A DNA stretch of 64,000 bases from Flavobacteriales bacterium (GCA_020635395.1 JACJZV010000002.1:372001-436000), one strand, 5' to 3'. Positions 50,888 to 60,484 are shown, counted from the first letter of the stretch. Notes: a model not told the origin generated them from the letters alone. Program-made: numbers and translations.

Positions 50888-51979
50888 ATGAAAAAAGGAT
50901 TTTTAACAATTGCCCTTTCCGTTGGCATTTCGTTTGGATATGCTCAGCAACCAAATCTTCCAAAAGATTATTCCATAGTAAAATTTTGTGGAGCTACAGA
51001 AGTAAAAAGCCAAGATAACACTGGCACTTGTTGGAGTTTTTCCACCTCGTCCTTTATAGAATCAGAAGTGCTTAAAAAAACCGGAAAACACATTGATTTA
51101 TCCGAAATGTTTACGGTAAGAAACATATATTTGGAAAAGGCCATAAAGTACATCCGTTACCATGGCACCTGCAATTTTAGTCAAGGTAGCTTAGCCCACG
51201 ATGTTTTTAATTCATACAAAAAATATGGCATGATGCCTGAGTCGGCTTATTCGGGTTTAAATGGAAAAGCAAAACACAACCATCAACTTTTGGAAAAGGA
51301 GCTAAAAAATTATCTTGATTCTGTAATAAAAATTGGTGAGATAGACCCTCATTGGAATGAAGGTTTTAGTGTAATTCTGGACAAGTATTTGGGAGTTGTA
51401 AATCCTGTTTTTGAGTTTGATGGCAAATCATATAATGCACGCACATTTGCCGATGAGGTTCTTGGACTTGATTTGACAGATTATATAGGACTTACCTCTT
51501 TCTTGCATCACCCATTTAGTCAAAATATGGTAGTTGAGGTTCCTGATAATTTTAGCGATGGAGAGTATTATAACGTACCGCTAAATTCTTTTCAGAAAAT
51601 GGTGGATAACGCACTCAATGCCGGATATTCTATTGAATGGGATGGAGATGTGAGTGAGGTTGGTTTTGATAGAAAAAACAGTTTTGCCCGTTTTTACAAT
51701 GATACCATTTCTGCAAAAAGCAATATGGAAACCCCTGCCAGTGCAGAGCTTAGGCAAGCATTATTTGACAATTATAAAACTACTGATGACCATTTAATGC
51801 ATATAGTTGGACTTGTGTCTGGACCAAACAAAGAAAAATATTATTTGGTAAAAAATTCATGGGGAAATAAGTCTGGGTTTGATGGATATTTGCTCATGTC
51901 TGAAACCTATTTTTTGATGAAGACTGTATCTATTTACCTAAATAGTGAAGCCATTGATGAAGATTTTGATTCACATTAA
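50888..51979 (+). CDS. Exported C1-family cysteine peptidase (bleomycin hydrolase-like)
   Basis: A 363-residue papain-superfamily peptidase with signal peptide MKKGFLTIALSVGISFGYAQ. The catalytic elements are Gln42 and Cys48 in SQDNTGTCWSFSTSS, His in DDHLMHIVGLV, and Asn in LVKNSWGNKSGFDGYLL. The stretch LSEMFTVRNIYLEKAIKYIR and the downstream HDVFNSYKKYGMMPESAY mark the C1B/aminopeptidase C branch. It is shorter than E. coli-type PepC (~450) and exported. It follows the SprT-like gene, forming the divergent arm of the protease locus. Confidence 0.85.
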   Translation: MKKGFLTIALSVGISFGYAQQPNLPKDYSIVKFCGATEVKSQDNTGTCWSFSTSSFIESEVLKKTGKHIDLSEMFTVRNIYLEKAIKYIRYHGTCNFSQGSLAHDVFNSYKKYGMMPESAYSGLNGKAKHNHQLLEKELKNYLDSVIKIGEIDPHWNEGFSVILDKYLGVVNPVFEFDGKSYNARTFADEVLGLDLTDYIGLTSFLHHPFSQNMVVEVPDNFSDGEYYNVPLNSFQKMVDNALNAGYSIEWDGDVSEVGFDRKNSFARFYNDTISAKSNMETPASAELRQALFDNYKTTDDHLMHIVGLVSGPNKEKYYLVKNSWGNKSGFDGYLLMSETYFLMKTVSIYLNSEAIDEDFDSH

Positions 51980-52021
51980 ATTTTCACTCATTATGCTCAT
52001 AAAAAACACCTTTAAAACCAT

Positions 52022-52054
52022 TTTGATGGCAGAAAAAATCTTTTTGTAGATTTG
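52022..52054 (+). promoter_or_regulatory. Promoter: TTTG - 21 bases - TAGATTTG
   Basis: A full Bacteroidota promoter: TTTG at 52022-52025 and TAGATTTG at 52047-52054 with 21 bases between. It overlaps an in-frame TTG at 52052, which supports the ATG at 52073 as the mscL start. Confidence 0.6.
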
Positions 52055-52072
52055 CCGAAAACAAAAAATGTT

Positions 52073-52474
52073 ATGCTGAAAGAATTTAGAAACTTTATTA
52101 TGACGGGCAATGTTATTGATTTTGCCGTTGCCGTGATTATGGCCGGTGCCGTCGGAGCCGTTATTAATGGCTTTGTATCAGACATCGTAATGCCTATTAT
52201 TGGACAAATGACGGGTGGTATTGATTTAAAAGACTGGTTCATCTCACTGGATGGAAATGAGTACAAATCATTTACCGAAGCAAAAGAAGCCAACGCTGCG
52301 GTTATTGCAATTGGCAACTGGCTAAATTCCATTATTAACCTGGTGTTAGTGGGTTTTGCCATGTTCATTGTTGTTAAAGCCTACAACAAAACCAAAAAGC
52401 CTGTAGAAGCTGCACCAGCAGGCCCAAGCGAAATTGATTTGCTAACTGAAATTAGAGATGCTCTGAAAAAATAG
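52073..52474 (+). CDS. mscL: Large-conductance mechanosensitive channel
   Basis: A 133-residue inner-membrane channel that opens under hypo-osmotic shock. It begins MLKEFRNFIMTGNVIDFAVA, with TM1 in VAVIMAGAVGAVINGFVSDI then VMPIIGQ, a periplasmic loop, TM2 in LNSIINLVLVGFAMFIVV and a charged C-terminal helix ending in EIRDALKK. The length and TM1 motif fit MscL. It is single-gene, with its own promoter and a terminator at 52500-52534. Confidence 0.95.
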   Translation: MLKEFRNFIMTGNVIDFAVAVIMAGAVGAVINGFVSDIVMPIIGQMTGGIDLKDWFISLDGNEYKSFTEAKEANAAVIAIGNWLNSIINLVLVGFAMFIVVKAYNKTKKPVEAAPAGPSEIDLLTEIRDALKK

Positions 52475-52499
52475 TTTCAGTATTCTCTTATCCTGTTTT

Positions 52500-52534
52500 A
52501 AAAAGAACTTTGTTTTACACAAAGTTCTTTTTTT
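52500..52534 (+). terminator. Intrinsic terminator after mscL
   Basis: A 13-14 bp stem (AAAAGAACTTTGT and its complement) with a five-base loop is followed by an additional T run. It begins 26 bases after the mscL stop. Confidence 0.85.
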
Positions 52535-52575
52535 GTGTAAAGCCTTTGAAACATACCTAATATTACTGCATCGAA

Positions 52576-53769
52576 ATGAATAAAAAATCTGCTTTCGGCA
52601 TTATATTTTTAACCACTTTTTTAGATTTATTGGGTTTCGGCCTTATCATTCCCATATTGCCCAAACTTTCCCTATCATTGGGTGCCACAGAGTTGCAGGC
52701 AGGTTTGATAGCCTCTGTTTACCCACTTATGAATTTTGCCTTTTCACATTTTTGGGGCAGTTTGAGTGATAAGCATGGTCGTCGTCCAATAATATTGATA
52801 AGTGTTTTGATTACGGCCATTGCCTATATTGGTTTTTCGCAGAGCCATGCACTTTGGATATTAATTGCTTCCCGAATTTTGGCTGGCATCGGTTCGGCTA
52901 ATCTTGGTGCTGCACAAGCGTATATTGCCGACATATCCACCCCCGAAGAACGAACCAAAAGCATGGCCATGATTGGAGCCGCATTCGGATTAGGTTTTAT
53001 TTGTGGTCCTCCCATTGGTGGTTGGCTAAAATCAGATTTTGGTCTTCAAGCACTTGGTCTTACCGCCGCCGGATTATCGTTTGCCAACTTCGTGTTTGCC
53101 TATTTTCTGCTTCCCGAGTCCCTGCAACAAAAGAAACAAATTATTGTGAGACAAAATCCGATTAAAGCCATTTTAGCAGCAATGAAAAAGAAAGAATTAA
53201 GACCCATTTTTTGGATAAGTTTTTTATTTACCATTGCCTTTTCTATGATGCAAATTACAGCTGTTTGGCTATGGGGAGATTACAGTGGGTTTTCTGAAAA
53301 ACAAATTGGTGGTGTTTTCATGTTTATTGGCTTGTGCAGCGTTGTAGTTCAGGCCTTTTTAGTTGGCCCTATATCGAAGCGTTTTTCCGAAACACAAATG
53401 CTTCTATCCGGACTTTTACTTTGTGGAATCGGCCTTTTTTCATTGCCCTTTTTTCAAGGAAATTTATTTTTTCCTTTTGAGTATATCGCCCTGGCTCTTA
53501 TATCTTTAGCCAACGGCCTGATTAACCCTTCGATGATGTCAATTATTACAAAACGCTGCAAACCAGATGAAATAGGAAGTACTACTGGAGTCTATCAATC
53601 ATTTGGTTCTTTGGGAAGAGTGATTGGTCCATTTATTGGTGGTGGATTTTATGGTCTTTGGTATATACTACCATACATTGGTGGGCCGATTTTATTAATA
53701 ATTGCCTTAGTACTTTTGTTTACTCAAATGAAAACAAATCCTAAAATGGGCATTGCAAAGGAAAAGTAA
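52576..53769 (+). CDS. MFS drug/H+ antiporter, Tet-like (DHA1 family)
   Basis: A 397-residue, 12-helix major-facilitator transporter. MFS motif A is GSLSDKHGRRPIIL. LLGFGLIIPILPKLSLSLG near the N-terminus and GLGFICGPPIGGWL (motif C) are typical of the TetA/Bmr-like antiporters. These exchange a drug for a proton; the substrate cannot be told, and such genes are common in Bacteroidota without tetracycline resistance. It ends two bases from the convergent zinc-ribbon gene. Confidence 0.83.
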   Translation: MNKKSAFGIIFLTTFLDLLGFGLIIPILPKLSLSLGATELQAGLIASVYPLMNFAFSHFWGSLSDKHGRRPIILISVLITAIAYIGFSQSHALWILIASRILAGIGSANLGAAQAYIADISTPEERTKSMAMIGAAFGLGFICGPPIGGWLKSDFGLQALGLTAAGLSFANFVFAYFLLPESLQQKKQIIVRQNPIKAILAAMKKKELRPIFWISFLFTIAFSMMQITAVWLWGDYSGFSEKQIGGVFMFIGLCSVVVQAFLVGPISKRFSETQMLLSGLLLCGIGLFSLPFFQGNLFFPFEYIALALISLANGLINPSMMSIITKRCKPDEIGSTTGVYQSFGSLGRVIGPFIGGGFYGLWYILPYIGGPILLIIALVLLFTQMKTNPKMGIAKEK

Positions 53770-53770
53770 G

Positions 53771-53947
53771 TTAGGCTCTCCAGTAATATTTGCAGGTTTT
53801 GCAACGCATCAAAATGTTGCTAAACCATTTGGTAGGTGTACCCAAACTGACTAATATTTTTTCTATTTTGTTAAGAATCTTGTTGCCAGAAACCGCTTTG
53901 ATTTCAAATTTGTGGTGGTGGCAATTGGGGCAGGCTAAATGTGTCAT
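53771..53947 (-). CDS. Small zinc-ribbon protein
   Basis: A 58-residue protein. Two CxxC knuckles (CPNC near the N-terminus, CKTC near the C-terminus) form a zinc ribbon, separated by a basic/hydrophobic segment (NKILNKIEKILVSLGTP). The ATG at 53947 gives the Cys knuckle at residue 6; an in-frame ATG at 53992 is possible. The gene ends two bases from the MFS stop. The ordered motifs support a real gene; its role is unknown. Confidence 0.6.
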   Translation of the reverse strand: MTHLACPNCHHHKFEIKAVSGNKILNKIEKILVSLGTPTKWFSNILMRCKTCKYYWRA

Positions 53948-54215
53948 AATAGCAGTAATAAATTTTGGTGGTAAAGGTAGCTGATTTAGCATAAAATTTC
54001 AAAAATACATGCAAGCAAATGACACTTAATTTACACACTTTAAGCAACTTGAGATAAAATATGACAAATTTACTCCCTAATGACATATTGAACTACTTAC
54101 GACCTTCACTTTAAATCAAATGTCAAGTCTCAAAAATCTACTTCTCAAAATTGAGGCACAAATAGTTATTTTTACCTGCAAAATCTTTGAGTTTAAAATT
54201 TTGGTTGGTTAACCT

Positions 54216-54223
54216 TACCTTTG
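54216..54223 (+). promoter_or_regulatory. Bacteroidota -7 promoter box (TACCTTTG)
   Basis: A perfect match 13 bases before the prfA ATG. The nearest upstream TTTG (54186-54189) is 26 bases away, longer than usual. Confidence 0.45.
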
Positions 54224-54236
54224 CCGCACTGAAAAA

Positions 54237-55313
54237 ATGCTCGACAAATTAGAATCCATATATCAACGGTTTTTGCAGGTTGAAACTCAACTGAGCGACC
54301 CCGATGTCTTGTCGGATGTAAACAAATTCAACAAATTAAACAGAGAGTATGGCGATTTGAAAGATATTGTTGAGGTTTATCATCAATACAAAAAATTGAT
54401 TGAGGGTTTGGCCGAGGCTCGCGAAATTTTGAAAACCGAAAGTGATGCCGAACTTAAAGAGATGGCAAGGCTTGAATTGGAAGAACTTTCGGAACAAAAA
54501 GAGCCACTTGAAGAAAAAATAAAATGGCTACTTATTCCGAAAGACCCAAATGACAACAAAAATGCCATCATGGAAATTCGTTCAGGAACGGGTGGAGATG
54601 AAGCAAGCCTTTTTGCAGGAGATTTGTACAAGATGTACACTCGGTTTTGTGCCGAACAAGGCTGGCAAACCGAAGTAGTTGAAATGATGGAAGGCACCGT
54701 TGGCGGTTTCAATAAGGTTGTTTTCGAAATAAAAGGGCACGATATTTATGGAACACTAAAATTTGAAAGTGGAGTTCATCGTGTGCAGCGAGTACCCGAC
54801 ACCGAGTCGCAAGGGAGAGTACACACCAGTGCTGCAACCGTTGCCGTTTTGCCCGAGGCGGATGAAGTTGACGTAAAATTAAATATGAGCGATGTAAGAC
54901 GTGATACTTTTAGGTCCAGCGGGGCGGGAGGTCAGCACGTTAATAAAACCGAATCTGCCATTAGGCTTACGCACATTCCAACCGGGATTGTGGTAGAATG
55001 TCAAGATGGACGCTCGCAACACCAGAATTTTGATAAAGCCTTAACCGTTTTGAGAACCCGCATTTATGAGCGTGAGCTTGAGGCAGCACAAAAGAAAATT
55101 GCCGCCGAACGAAAATCACTGGTTTCTACGGGTGATAGGTCGGCCAAAATCAGAACATACAACTTTCCGCAAAGCAGGCTGACAGATCACCGCATTGGAC
55201 TAACGCTTTATAACCTCCCAGAGATTTTAAATGGTCAAATAATGGAAATAATAGAACAGCTAAAAATTGCCGAAAATACTGAAAAACTGAAAGCCGGTGG
55301 TGTTGAAATCTAA
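54237..55313 (+). CDS. prfA: Peptide chain release factor 1
   Basis: A 358-residue class I release factor recognising UAA/UAG. It has the catalytic GGQ in SSGAGGQHVNKTESAIRL, and the GRVHTSAATVAVLPE segment and C-terminal RTYNFPQSRLTDHR that mark RF1. The N-terminal domain 1 is full-length. No other release-factor gene is nearby. It precedes glnN after a gap of 116 bases with no clear terminator. Confidence 0.96.
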   Translation: MLDKLESIYQRFLQVETQLSDPDVLSDVNKFNKLNREYGDLKDIVEVYHQYKKLIEGLAEAREILKTESDAELKEMARLELEELSEQKEPLEEKIKWLLIPKDPNDNKNAIMEIRSGTGGDEASLFAGDLYKMYTRFCAEQGWQTEVVEMMEGTVGGFNKVVFEIKGHDIYGTLKFESGVHRVQRVPDTESQGRVHTSAATVAVLPEADEVDVKLNMSDVRRDTFRSSGAGGQHVNKTESAIRLTHIPTGIVVECQDGRSQHQNFDKALTVLRTRIYERELEAAQKKIAAERKSLVSTGDRSAKIRTYNFPQSRLTDHRIGLTLYNLPEILNGQIMEIIEQLKIAENTEKLKAGGVEI

Positions 55314-55429
55314 ATTCAAATCTGTTCATAAGTTGTTTGAAGTAATCAAAACCCCAGCATCTTGCAGCACCAACCAGCCTCTATATTTGCCTCGAATTTT
55401 CAAGTTTCATAGTCATTACTCTTTGTTTT

Positions 55430-57601
55430 ATGAGATTCAAAGCCTTAGAAATTGCTCAGTCACGGAAACCGGTAAAGGTTAAAAACCCATTTAAGAATGT
55501 TCAGGAGATGTATGCCTGCAACGTATTTAACGAAGATGCGATGCAGAAATATCTGGACAAAGAGACCTACTCAGCCTTAAAAAAGGCCAAGAGAGATGGT
55601 ATTAAGATAAGCAGAAGCGTTGCTTCTCAAATTGCTACTGGAATGAAAAACTGGGCAATGGAGAGAGGAGTTAGTCACTACACCCATTGGTTTCAGCCAT
55701 TAACAGGAACAACTGCAGAAAAGCATGATTCCTTTTTTGAACCTCAAGACGGACGTGCTATTTCTAAGTTTAGTGGAGACTCACTTGTGCAGCAAGAACC
55801 CGATGCATCCAGCTTGCCAAGTGGTGGTTTAAGAAACACTTTTGAAGCACGAGGATATACCGGTTGGGATCCAAGTTCACCAGCGTTTATCTATGAAAAC
55901 ACCAGTGGTAAAACCCTTTGCATCCCTACCGTATTTGTTTCTTATACTGGAGAAGCTTTGGACTATAAAGCACCGTTGCTCAAATCTTTATCGTTAATTG
56001 ATAATGCCGCAACAGAGGTGTGCAAATACTTTTTTAGTGATGTCAAAAAAGTACAAGCTTCTTTAGGTATTGAACAGGAATATTTTTTGGTGGACAAGGC
56101 ACTTTTTAATCAGCGACCCGATTTGTTGATGTGTGGAAGAACCTTGTTTGGTTATGCTGCCGCCAAAAATCAACAGATGGAAGACCATTATTTTGGTTCT
56201 ATTCCCGACCGAGTGTTTAACTATATGTATGATTTTGAAATCGAAGCTTTAAAATTAGGCATTCCTTTAAGAACAAGACATAATGAGGTAGCTCCGGGAC
56301 AATATGAGTGTGCTCCTCAATTTGAAGAAGTAAATTTGGCCATAGACCACAATCAATTGTTGATGGATTTGATGGATGAGGTGGCCAACCGGCATGGATT
56401 TAAAGTACTATTTCACGAAAAACCCTTTGCCGGCATTAATGGCAGTGGTAAACACAACAACTGGTCGTTAATTACAGACACAGGAGTTAACTTGCTCTCA
56501 CCTGGAAATAACCCTTTGGCGAATTTGAGTTTTTTAACATTTTTCGTCAATACCATTAAAGCGTTTCACGACAGTGCAGATTTAATTAGAGCAAGCATCG
56601 CTTCTGCCTCAAACGATCATAGACTTGGAGCAAACGAAGCACCACCGGCTATTATGTCCATATTTATTGGTTCTACGCTTACTAAGGTGCTCCATGATAT
56701 GGAAAACAATGTGAAATCAAAAAAGGAAAAAGAAGCCGATAAAACCATTTCCATTGCTCAGATACCAGAAATTTTAGCCGACAATACAGATAGAAACCGT
56801 ACTTCTCCGTTTGCATTTACCGGAAATAAATTTGAATTAAGGGCGGTAGGTTCCTCAAAAAGTTGCTCTTCGCCCATGCTGGTTTTGAATGCGGCTATGG
56901 CTCATCAACTTCATCAGTTTAAAAAAGATGTAGATAAACTGATAAAAGAAAAAGGCGAAAAGAAAAACGATGCTATCATTCAAGTTTTGAGAGGATATTT
57001 AAAAGACTCAAAAAGAATTTTGTTTGAAGGAAATGGATATGGCGATGAGTGGGTAAAAGAAGCAGAGAAGAGAGGTCTTTCTAACTTAAAAGACACCCCT
57101 TCTGCATTATCTGCATATACCGACAAGCAAACCGTTAAAATGATGGGTGAGTTAGGCATTTTCTCAGAACACGAACTAAAAGCCCGCCATCACATAGAGC
57201 TGGAAGACTATATTAAAAAGGTTCAAATTGAGGGTAGAATTATAGATGATATGACCTATACTAAAATTTTGCCAGCAACGGTTAAATATCAAACCACTTT
57301 GGCCAAAACAGTTTCATCAATGAAACAAGCGGGTATGGAGAAGGAAGCCTCTTTATCGGCAGAAATTTTAAAAGAAGTATCAATGCATGCAAACAAGCTG
57401 AAACACCACGTTGATAAAATGGTGGAAGCTCGAAAAAAGGCCAACAACACAAACGGTCTTGAAAAACAAGCATTGGCTTATTGCAATACCGTAAAAGCTG
57501 AATTTGACGAAATCCGCTATCACGCCGACAAATTGGAACGTTTGGTTGATGACCGTTTGTGGGATATTCCAAAATACAGAGAGTTGTTACACATAAAATA
57601 A
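55430..57601 (+). CDS. glnN: Glutamine synthetase, type III
   Basis: A 723-residue GSIII, the large dodecameric form typical of Bacteroidota and cyanobacteria. It makes glutamine from glutamate, ammonia and ATP. Family marks are GVSHYTHWFQPLTG near residue 85, SLGIEQEYFLVD (metal site), RTRHNEVAPGQYE, and the ATP/glutamate motif INGSGKHNNWSL. The long C-terminal helical extension (from ~580) is also GSIII-specific. The ATG at 55430 gives the standard start. A terminator hairpin lies 22 bases after the stop. Confidence 0.96.
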   Translation: MRFKALEIAQSRKPVKVKNPFKNVQEMYACNVFNEDAMQKYLDKETYSALKKAKRDGIKISRSVASQIATGMKNWAMERGVSHYTHWFQPLTGTTAEKHDSFFEPQDGRAISKFSGDSLVQQEPDASSLPSGGLRNTFEARGYTGWDPSSPAFIYENTSGKTLCIPTVFVSYTGEALDYKAPLLKSLSLIDNAATEVCKYFFSDVKKVQASLGIEQEYFLVDKALFNQRPDLLMCGRTLFGYAAAKNQQMEDHYFGSIPDRVFNYMYDFEIEALKLGIPLRTRHNEVAPGQYECAPQFEEVNLAIDHNQLLMDLMDEVANRHGFKVLFHEKPFAGINGSGKHNNWSLITDTGVNLLSPGNNPLANLSFLTFFVNTIKAFHDSADLIRASIASASNDHRLGANEAPPAIMSIFIGSTLTKVLHDMENNVKSKKEKEADKTISIAQIPEILADNTDRNRTSPFAFTGNKFELRAVGSSKSCSSPMLVLNAAMAHQLHQFKKDVDKLIKEKGEKKNDAIIQVLRGYLKDSKRILFEGNGYGDEWVKEAEKRGLSNLKDTPSALSAYTDKQTVKMMGELGIFSEHELKARHHIELEDYIKKVQIEGRIIDDMTYTKILPATVKYQTTLAKTVSSMKQAGMEKEASLSAEILKEVSMHANKLKHHVDKMVEARKKANNTNGLEKQALAYCNTVKAEFDEIRYHADKLERLVDDRLWDIPKYRELLHIK

Positions 57602-57623
57602 GATTTTGTGATGATTCACCTAA

Positions 57624-57655
57624 AAACCCGACCAGTTCAACGTCGGGTTTTTTTT
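57624..57655 (+). terminator. Intrinsic terminator after glnN
   Basis: The AAACCCGAC stem at 57624-57632 pairs with GTCGGGTTT at 57642-57650, with a nine-base loop and a further run of T. It separates glnN from the PorE-like gene. Confidence 0.88.
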
Positions 57656-57801
57656 ATTTACACCAACCCAATCCTCCTTTTCCACGTCAAAGAGACGGAG
57701 TACTAAAAAATACAACAATGACAAACAAAAATTTATTTGGAAAAAGTGTTAATAATGTTCATTTTTGGACTTTTGTACGATTAAAGCAGAAAAAGTTTCA
57801 A

Positions 57802-60381
57802 ATGATTACTTTTAAATATAAATATCTTATTTGGTTAGGTCTTTTGGCCTTTGTTTCAGGTTGCGGTGCGAGGCTGGAAGAGGCCAATAAACAATATAAC
57901 CTGCATCAATATGCCATTGCCGCTGATATGTATGAACAGGTTTTGAAGGGTAAGACCGGAGGGGAACTCACCAAAGACCAAAAGCAAGAAATTGCCTATA
58001 GAGCTGCGGAATCTTATAGATTTAATCACAACAGCAAACGTGCTTTAAAAATGTACGACAAAGCCATTGATTATGGCATGAAAGACGCAAAAGTTTACTT
58101 TAGATATGCCGAAATGCTTATGGAGCAGGGGTCATATACTGAAGCCTTGAACAAACTACAAGAATATAAAAAGAGCAACCCTGCCGACCCCGATGTGGAC
58201 AATAAAATAGCAGGATGCGAACTTGCCTTAAAGTGTGCAGATAAAAAAACAAGATACATTGTTGAAACTTTTAAACCCGCCAACGTTTCAAAATTTGATG
58301 ATTATGTGCCAAGATATGCCGATAAAAAACATACCTCTATCATGTTCACATCGGATAGAGAAGAGGGCTTGAGCAAAAAGCAAATGAAATGGACTGGTCG
58401 CCAATACAGCGATTTTTGGATTGTGAAGCAAAAAGGAAAAAGAGATAAAATATCTTGGCTGGCTCCCGAAGTTGTTGAGGGCTTTACTGAGTTTGGCGAT
58501 GGCATTGCCACCTTTGACGCAAGATACTCGACTATGTATTTCACCCAATGTAATGGCCTTGATGGAAAAGACACTACTTGCAAAATATACGAGGCCAAAA
58601 AACGTGGTGATGGTTGGGAAGTAAATCCCGAGCCGCTTCCCTTTTGCAGCGATAAATTTGACTGCGGGCATCCAGCTTTGTCTCCTGATGGAACCAAACT
58701 TTATTTTGTAAGCGACATGGAAGGCAGCTATCAGGATGAAGATAAATCAGGAAAAGAAAGAACCACGGATATTTATGTGGTAAACTACGTTAAGCGTGGA
58801 AAAACTTGGGGCGAGCCAATTAATTTGGGGCCAACTATAAACACAACAGGTGATGAGAAATTCCCGTATGTGCATGAAGACGGGACGCTTTATTTTTCTT
58901 CTGATGGTCATGTTACCTTAGGTGGTTTGGACATTATGTATTCAAAACAATTGAGCGAAAGCCCAACAAATTGGGGAAATCCCGTAAACATGGGATGCCC
59001 CATAAACTCTAACGGTGATGATTTTGGAATTATAGTAGATGAGGACAAAGAACATGGCTTTTTCTCATCAGACAGAGCTAAAGGTGATGATGACATTTAT
59101 GAATTTAGTATGACTCCTCTTGTTATTCTTCTTTCTGGAACTGTAACAGATTGCGAGTCGAGCATACCCTTGCAAAATGCAAACGTCGTAATAAGCAACG
59201 ACAGAGATTCATCAAAAATTAGATTAGTCACAGATGAAAAAGGATATTATGAAACACCTTTGCGTCCGGAAGTGAATTATGAAATAGAAGTATCGAAACG
59301 TGAAGATTACTTTTACGATGCCGAGCCAAAAACAGTTTCTACTGTTGGGATTGAGGAGAGTACTACCTATATAAAAGACTTTTGTTTGAAAAACCAATGT
59401 TCGGATGTTTTCGTTCTTCCTATTTATTACGATTTGGACAAGGCATATCTGCGACCCGAAAGCAGGATTGTGCTGGACGGCTTGATTGCTACACTAAAAA
59501 AATATCCTAAAATGAGTGTAGAGTTGGGTTCTCACACCGACTGTAGAGCAAGCTATGAATACAACCGAGATTTATCGCAAAGACGTGCGGATTCTGCGGT
59601 TGATTATATTCTTAGAGCCGGAATTAACCCTTTCAGATTGGAAGCAAGAGGTTATGGAGAGTCACAATTGGTGAACGAATGTGCATGTGAAGGAACAGTA
59701 AAAGTGCCATGTACAGAGGAACAACATCAAGAGAACAGACGTACTACCGTAAAAGTAGTAAACTGTAAATACGAGTTTAAATGGAGCAATCCTGAAGTGC
59801 AAGACACCAACAAGATTGCCATGGATGGACAAACCATTTACAGTAAGGTTATTATTCAGGCTCGAAAAGATTATATCAAAAATCATGGAAGTGAATATGA
59901 AAAAGAAATTAAAATAATAGAAGAAGAAAAGAAACGTGTGAATGAGGCGGCTGAGAAAAAAAGAATCGAAGATTTGTATGATGTAATTCCAATTACTGTA
60001 GCTCGCGACAAAGTTTATCTTAATGGTTCGGTAGGAAGAAAAAGAATAAAATTTGAATATGACCCTGACGGCTCAAAAATTGAGTTGCCACAATCGGTTG
60101 TTGAGGAGCTTATCAAAGCTGACTCACTTTCTGTTGCAGACTTCTCAGAAGGAAATAAGAAAATAAAAATTGCCGAGGGAAGTATTAAATTGACAAGTAC
60201 CTCTTTTAAACTACGATCTATTGAATTTGACGGAGTAACTCTTTACGACGTTCGATGTAAAATGATTTTGGAAGAAGATGGTAAACGTGGAACAGCCAAA
60301 ATTGGTGCCGGGGTATTTGATGAATACAAAGAAGTGGAAATTAAAGAAGATAAATTGTATTTGATGAAAGACATCGAATAA
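57802..60381 (+). CDS. PorE-like OmpA lipoprotein (TPR, PD40 propeller, OmpA) with extra C-terminal domain
   Basis: An 859-residue lipoprotein (LLAFVSGC, Cys at 17). In order: TPR repeats (~20-130), a PD40/WD40-type propeller (~165-430; e.g. GHPALSPDGTKLYFVSDMEG), a carboxypeptidase-regulatory-like domain (~440-535), and an OmpA-like peptidoglycan-binding domain (~540-655; GSHTDCRASYEYNRDLSQRR). This is the architecture of PorE, which ties the type IX secretion machine to peptidoglycan. A Lys/Glu-rich coil and a ~130-residue domain (728-859) follow that standard PorE lacks. This tail resembles a retropepsin fold, with DPDGS in place of D-[TS]-G. The start at 57802 is the one that gives a lipoprotein signal; upstream ATGs, such as 57718, would bury it. 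Confidence 0.82.
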   Translation: MITFKYKYLIWLGLLAFVSGCGARLEEANKQYNLHQYAIAADMYEQVLKGKTGGELTKDQKQEIAYRAAESYRFNHNSKRALKMYDKAIDYGMKDAKVYFRYAEMLMEQGSYTEALNKLQEYKKSNPADPDVDNKIAGCELALKCADKKTRYIVETFKPANVSKFDDYVPRYADKKHTSIMFTSDREEGLSKKQMKWTGRQYSDFWIVKQKGKRDKISWLAPEVVEGFTEFGDGIATFDARYSTMYFTQCNGLDGKDTTCKIYEAKKRGDGWEVNPEPLPFCSDKFDCGHPALSPDGTKLYFVSDMEGSYQDEDKSGKERTTDIYVVNYVKRGKTWGEPINLGPTINTTGDEKFPYVHEDGTLYFSSDGHVTLGGLDIMYSKQLSESPTNWGNPVNMGCPINSNGDDFGIIVDEDKEHGFFSSDRAKGDDDIYEFSMTPLVILLSGTVTDCESSIPLQNANVVISNDRDSSKIRLVTDEKGYYETPLRPEVNYEIEVSKREDYFYDAEPKTVSTVGIEESTTYIKDFCLKNQCSDVFVLPIYYDLDKAYLRPESRIVLDGLIATLKKYPKMSVELGSHTDCRASYEYNRDLSQRRADSAVDYILRAGINPFRLEARGYGESQLVNECACEGTVKVPCTEEQHQENRRTTVKVVNCKYEFKWSNPEVQDTNKIAMDGQTIYSKVIIQARKDYIKNHGSEYEKEIKIIEEEKKRVNEAAEKKRIEDLYDVIPITVARDKVYLNGSVGRKRIKFEYDPDGSKIELPQSVVEELIKADSLSVADFSEGNKKIKIAEGSIKLTSTSFKLRSIEFDGVTLYDVRCKMILEEDGKRGTAKIGAGVFDEYKEVEIKEDKLYLMKDIE

Positions 60382-60402
60382 AAAGAAAATACTTTGATAA
60401 TT

Positions 60403-60432
60403 AAAAGCCCACGCCATGGCGTGGGCTTTTTT
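60403..60432 (+). terminator. Intrinsic terminator after the PorE-like gene
   Basis: AAAAGCCCACGC and its complement form a 12-bp stem around CATG, with a T tail. It begins 22 bases after the stop. Confidence 0.9.
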
Positions 60433-60459
60433 CATTTATTCCCGTTACACTTTCAACTG

Positions 60460-60467
60460 TATCTTTG
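60460..60467 (+). promoter_or_regulatory. Bacteroidota -7 promoter box (TATCTTTG) for purM
   Basis: A perfect TAnnTTTG box 17 bases before the purM ATG at 60485, just after the terminator. It supports 60485 as the start over an in-frame ATG at 60416. Confidence 0.5.
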
Positions 60468-60484
60468 CACCAAAATTACAGCGG

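Noticed and set aside
55297..55482. A 61-codon plus-strand frame across the prfA/glnN gap
   Set aside because: It overlaps both genes, has no motif, and is explained by chance open frame in AT-rich DNA.
57559..57801. An upstream extension of the PorE-like gene by 81 residues, overlapping the glnN end
   Set aside because: It crosses the glnN terminator and hides a perfect lipoprotein signal that starts at 57802.
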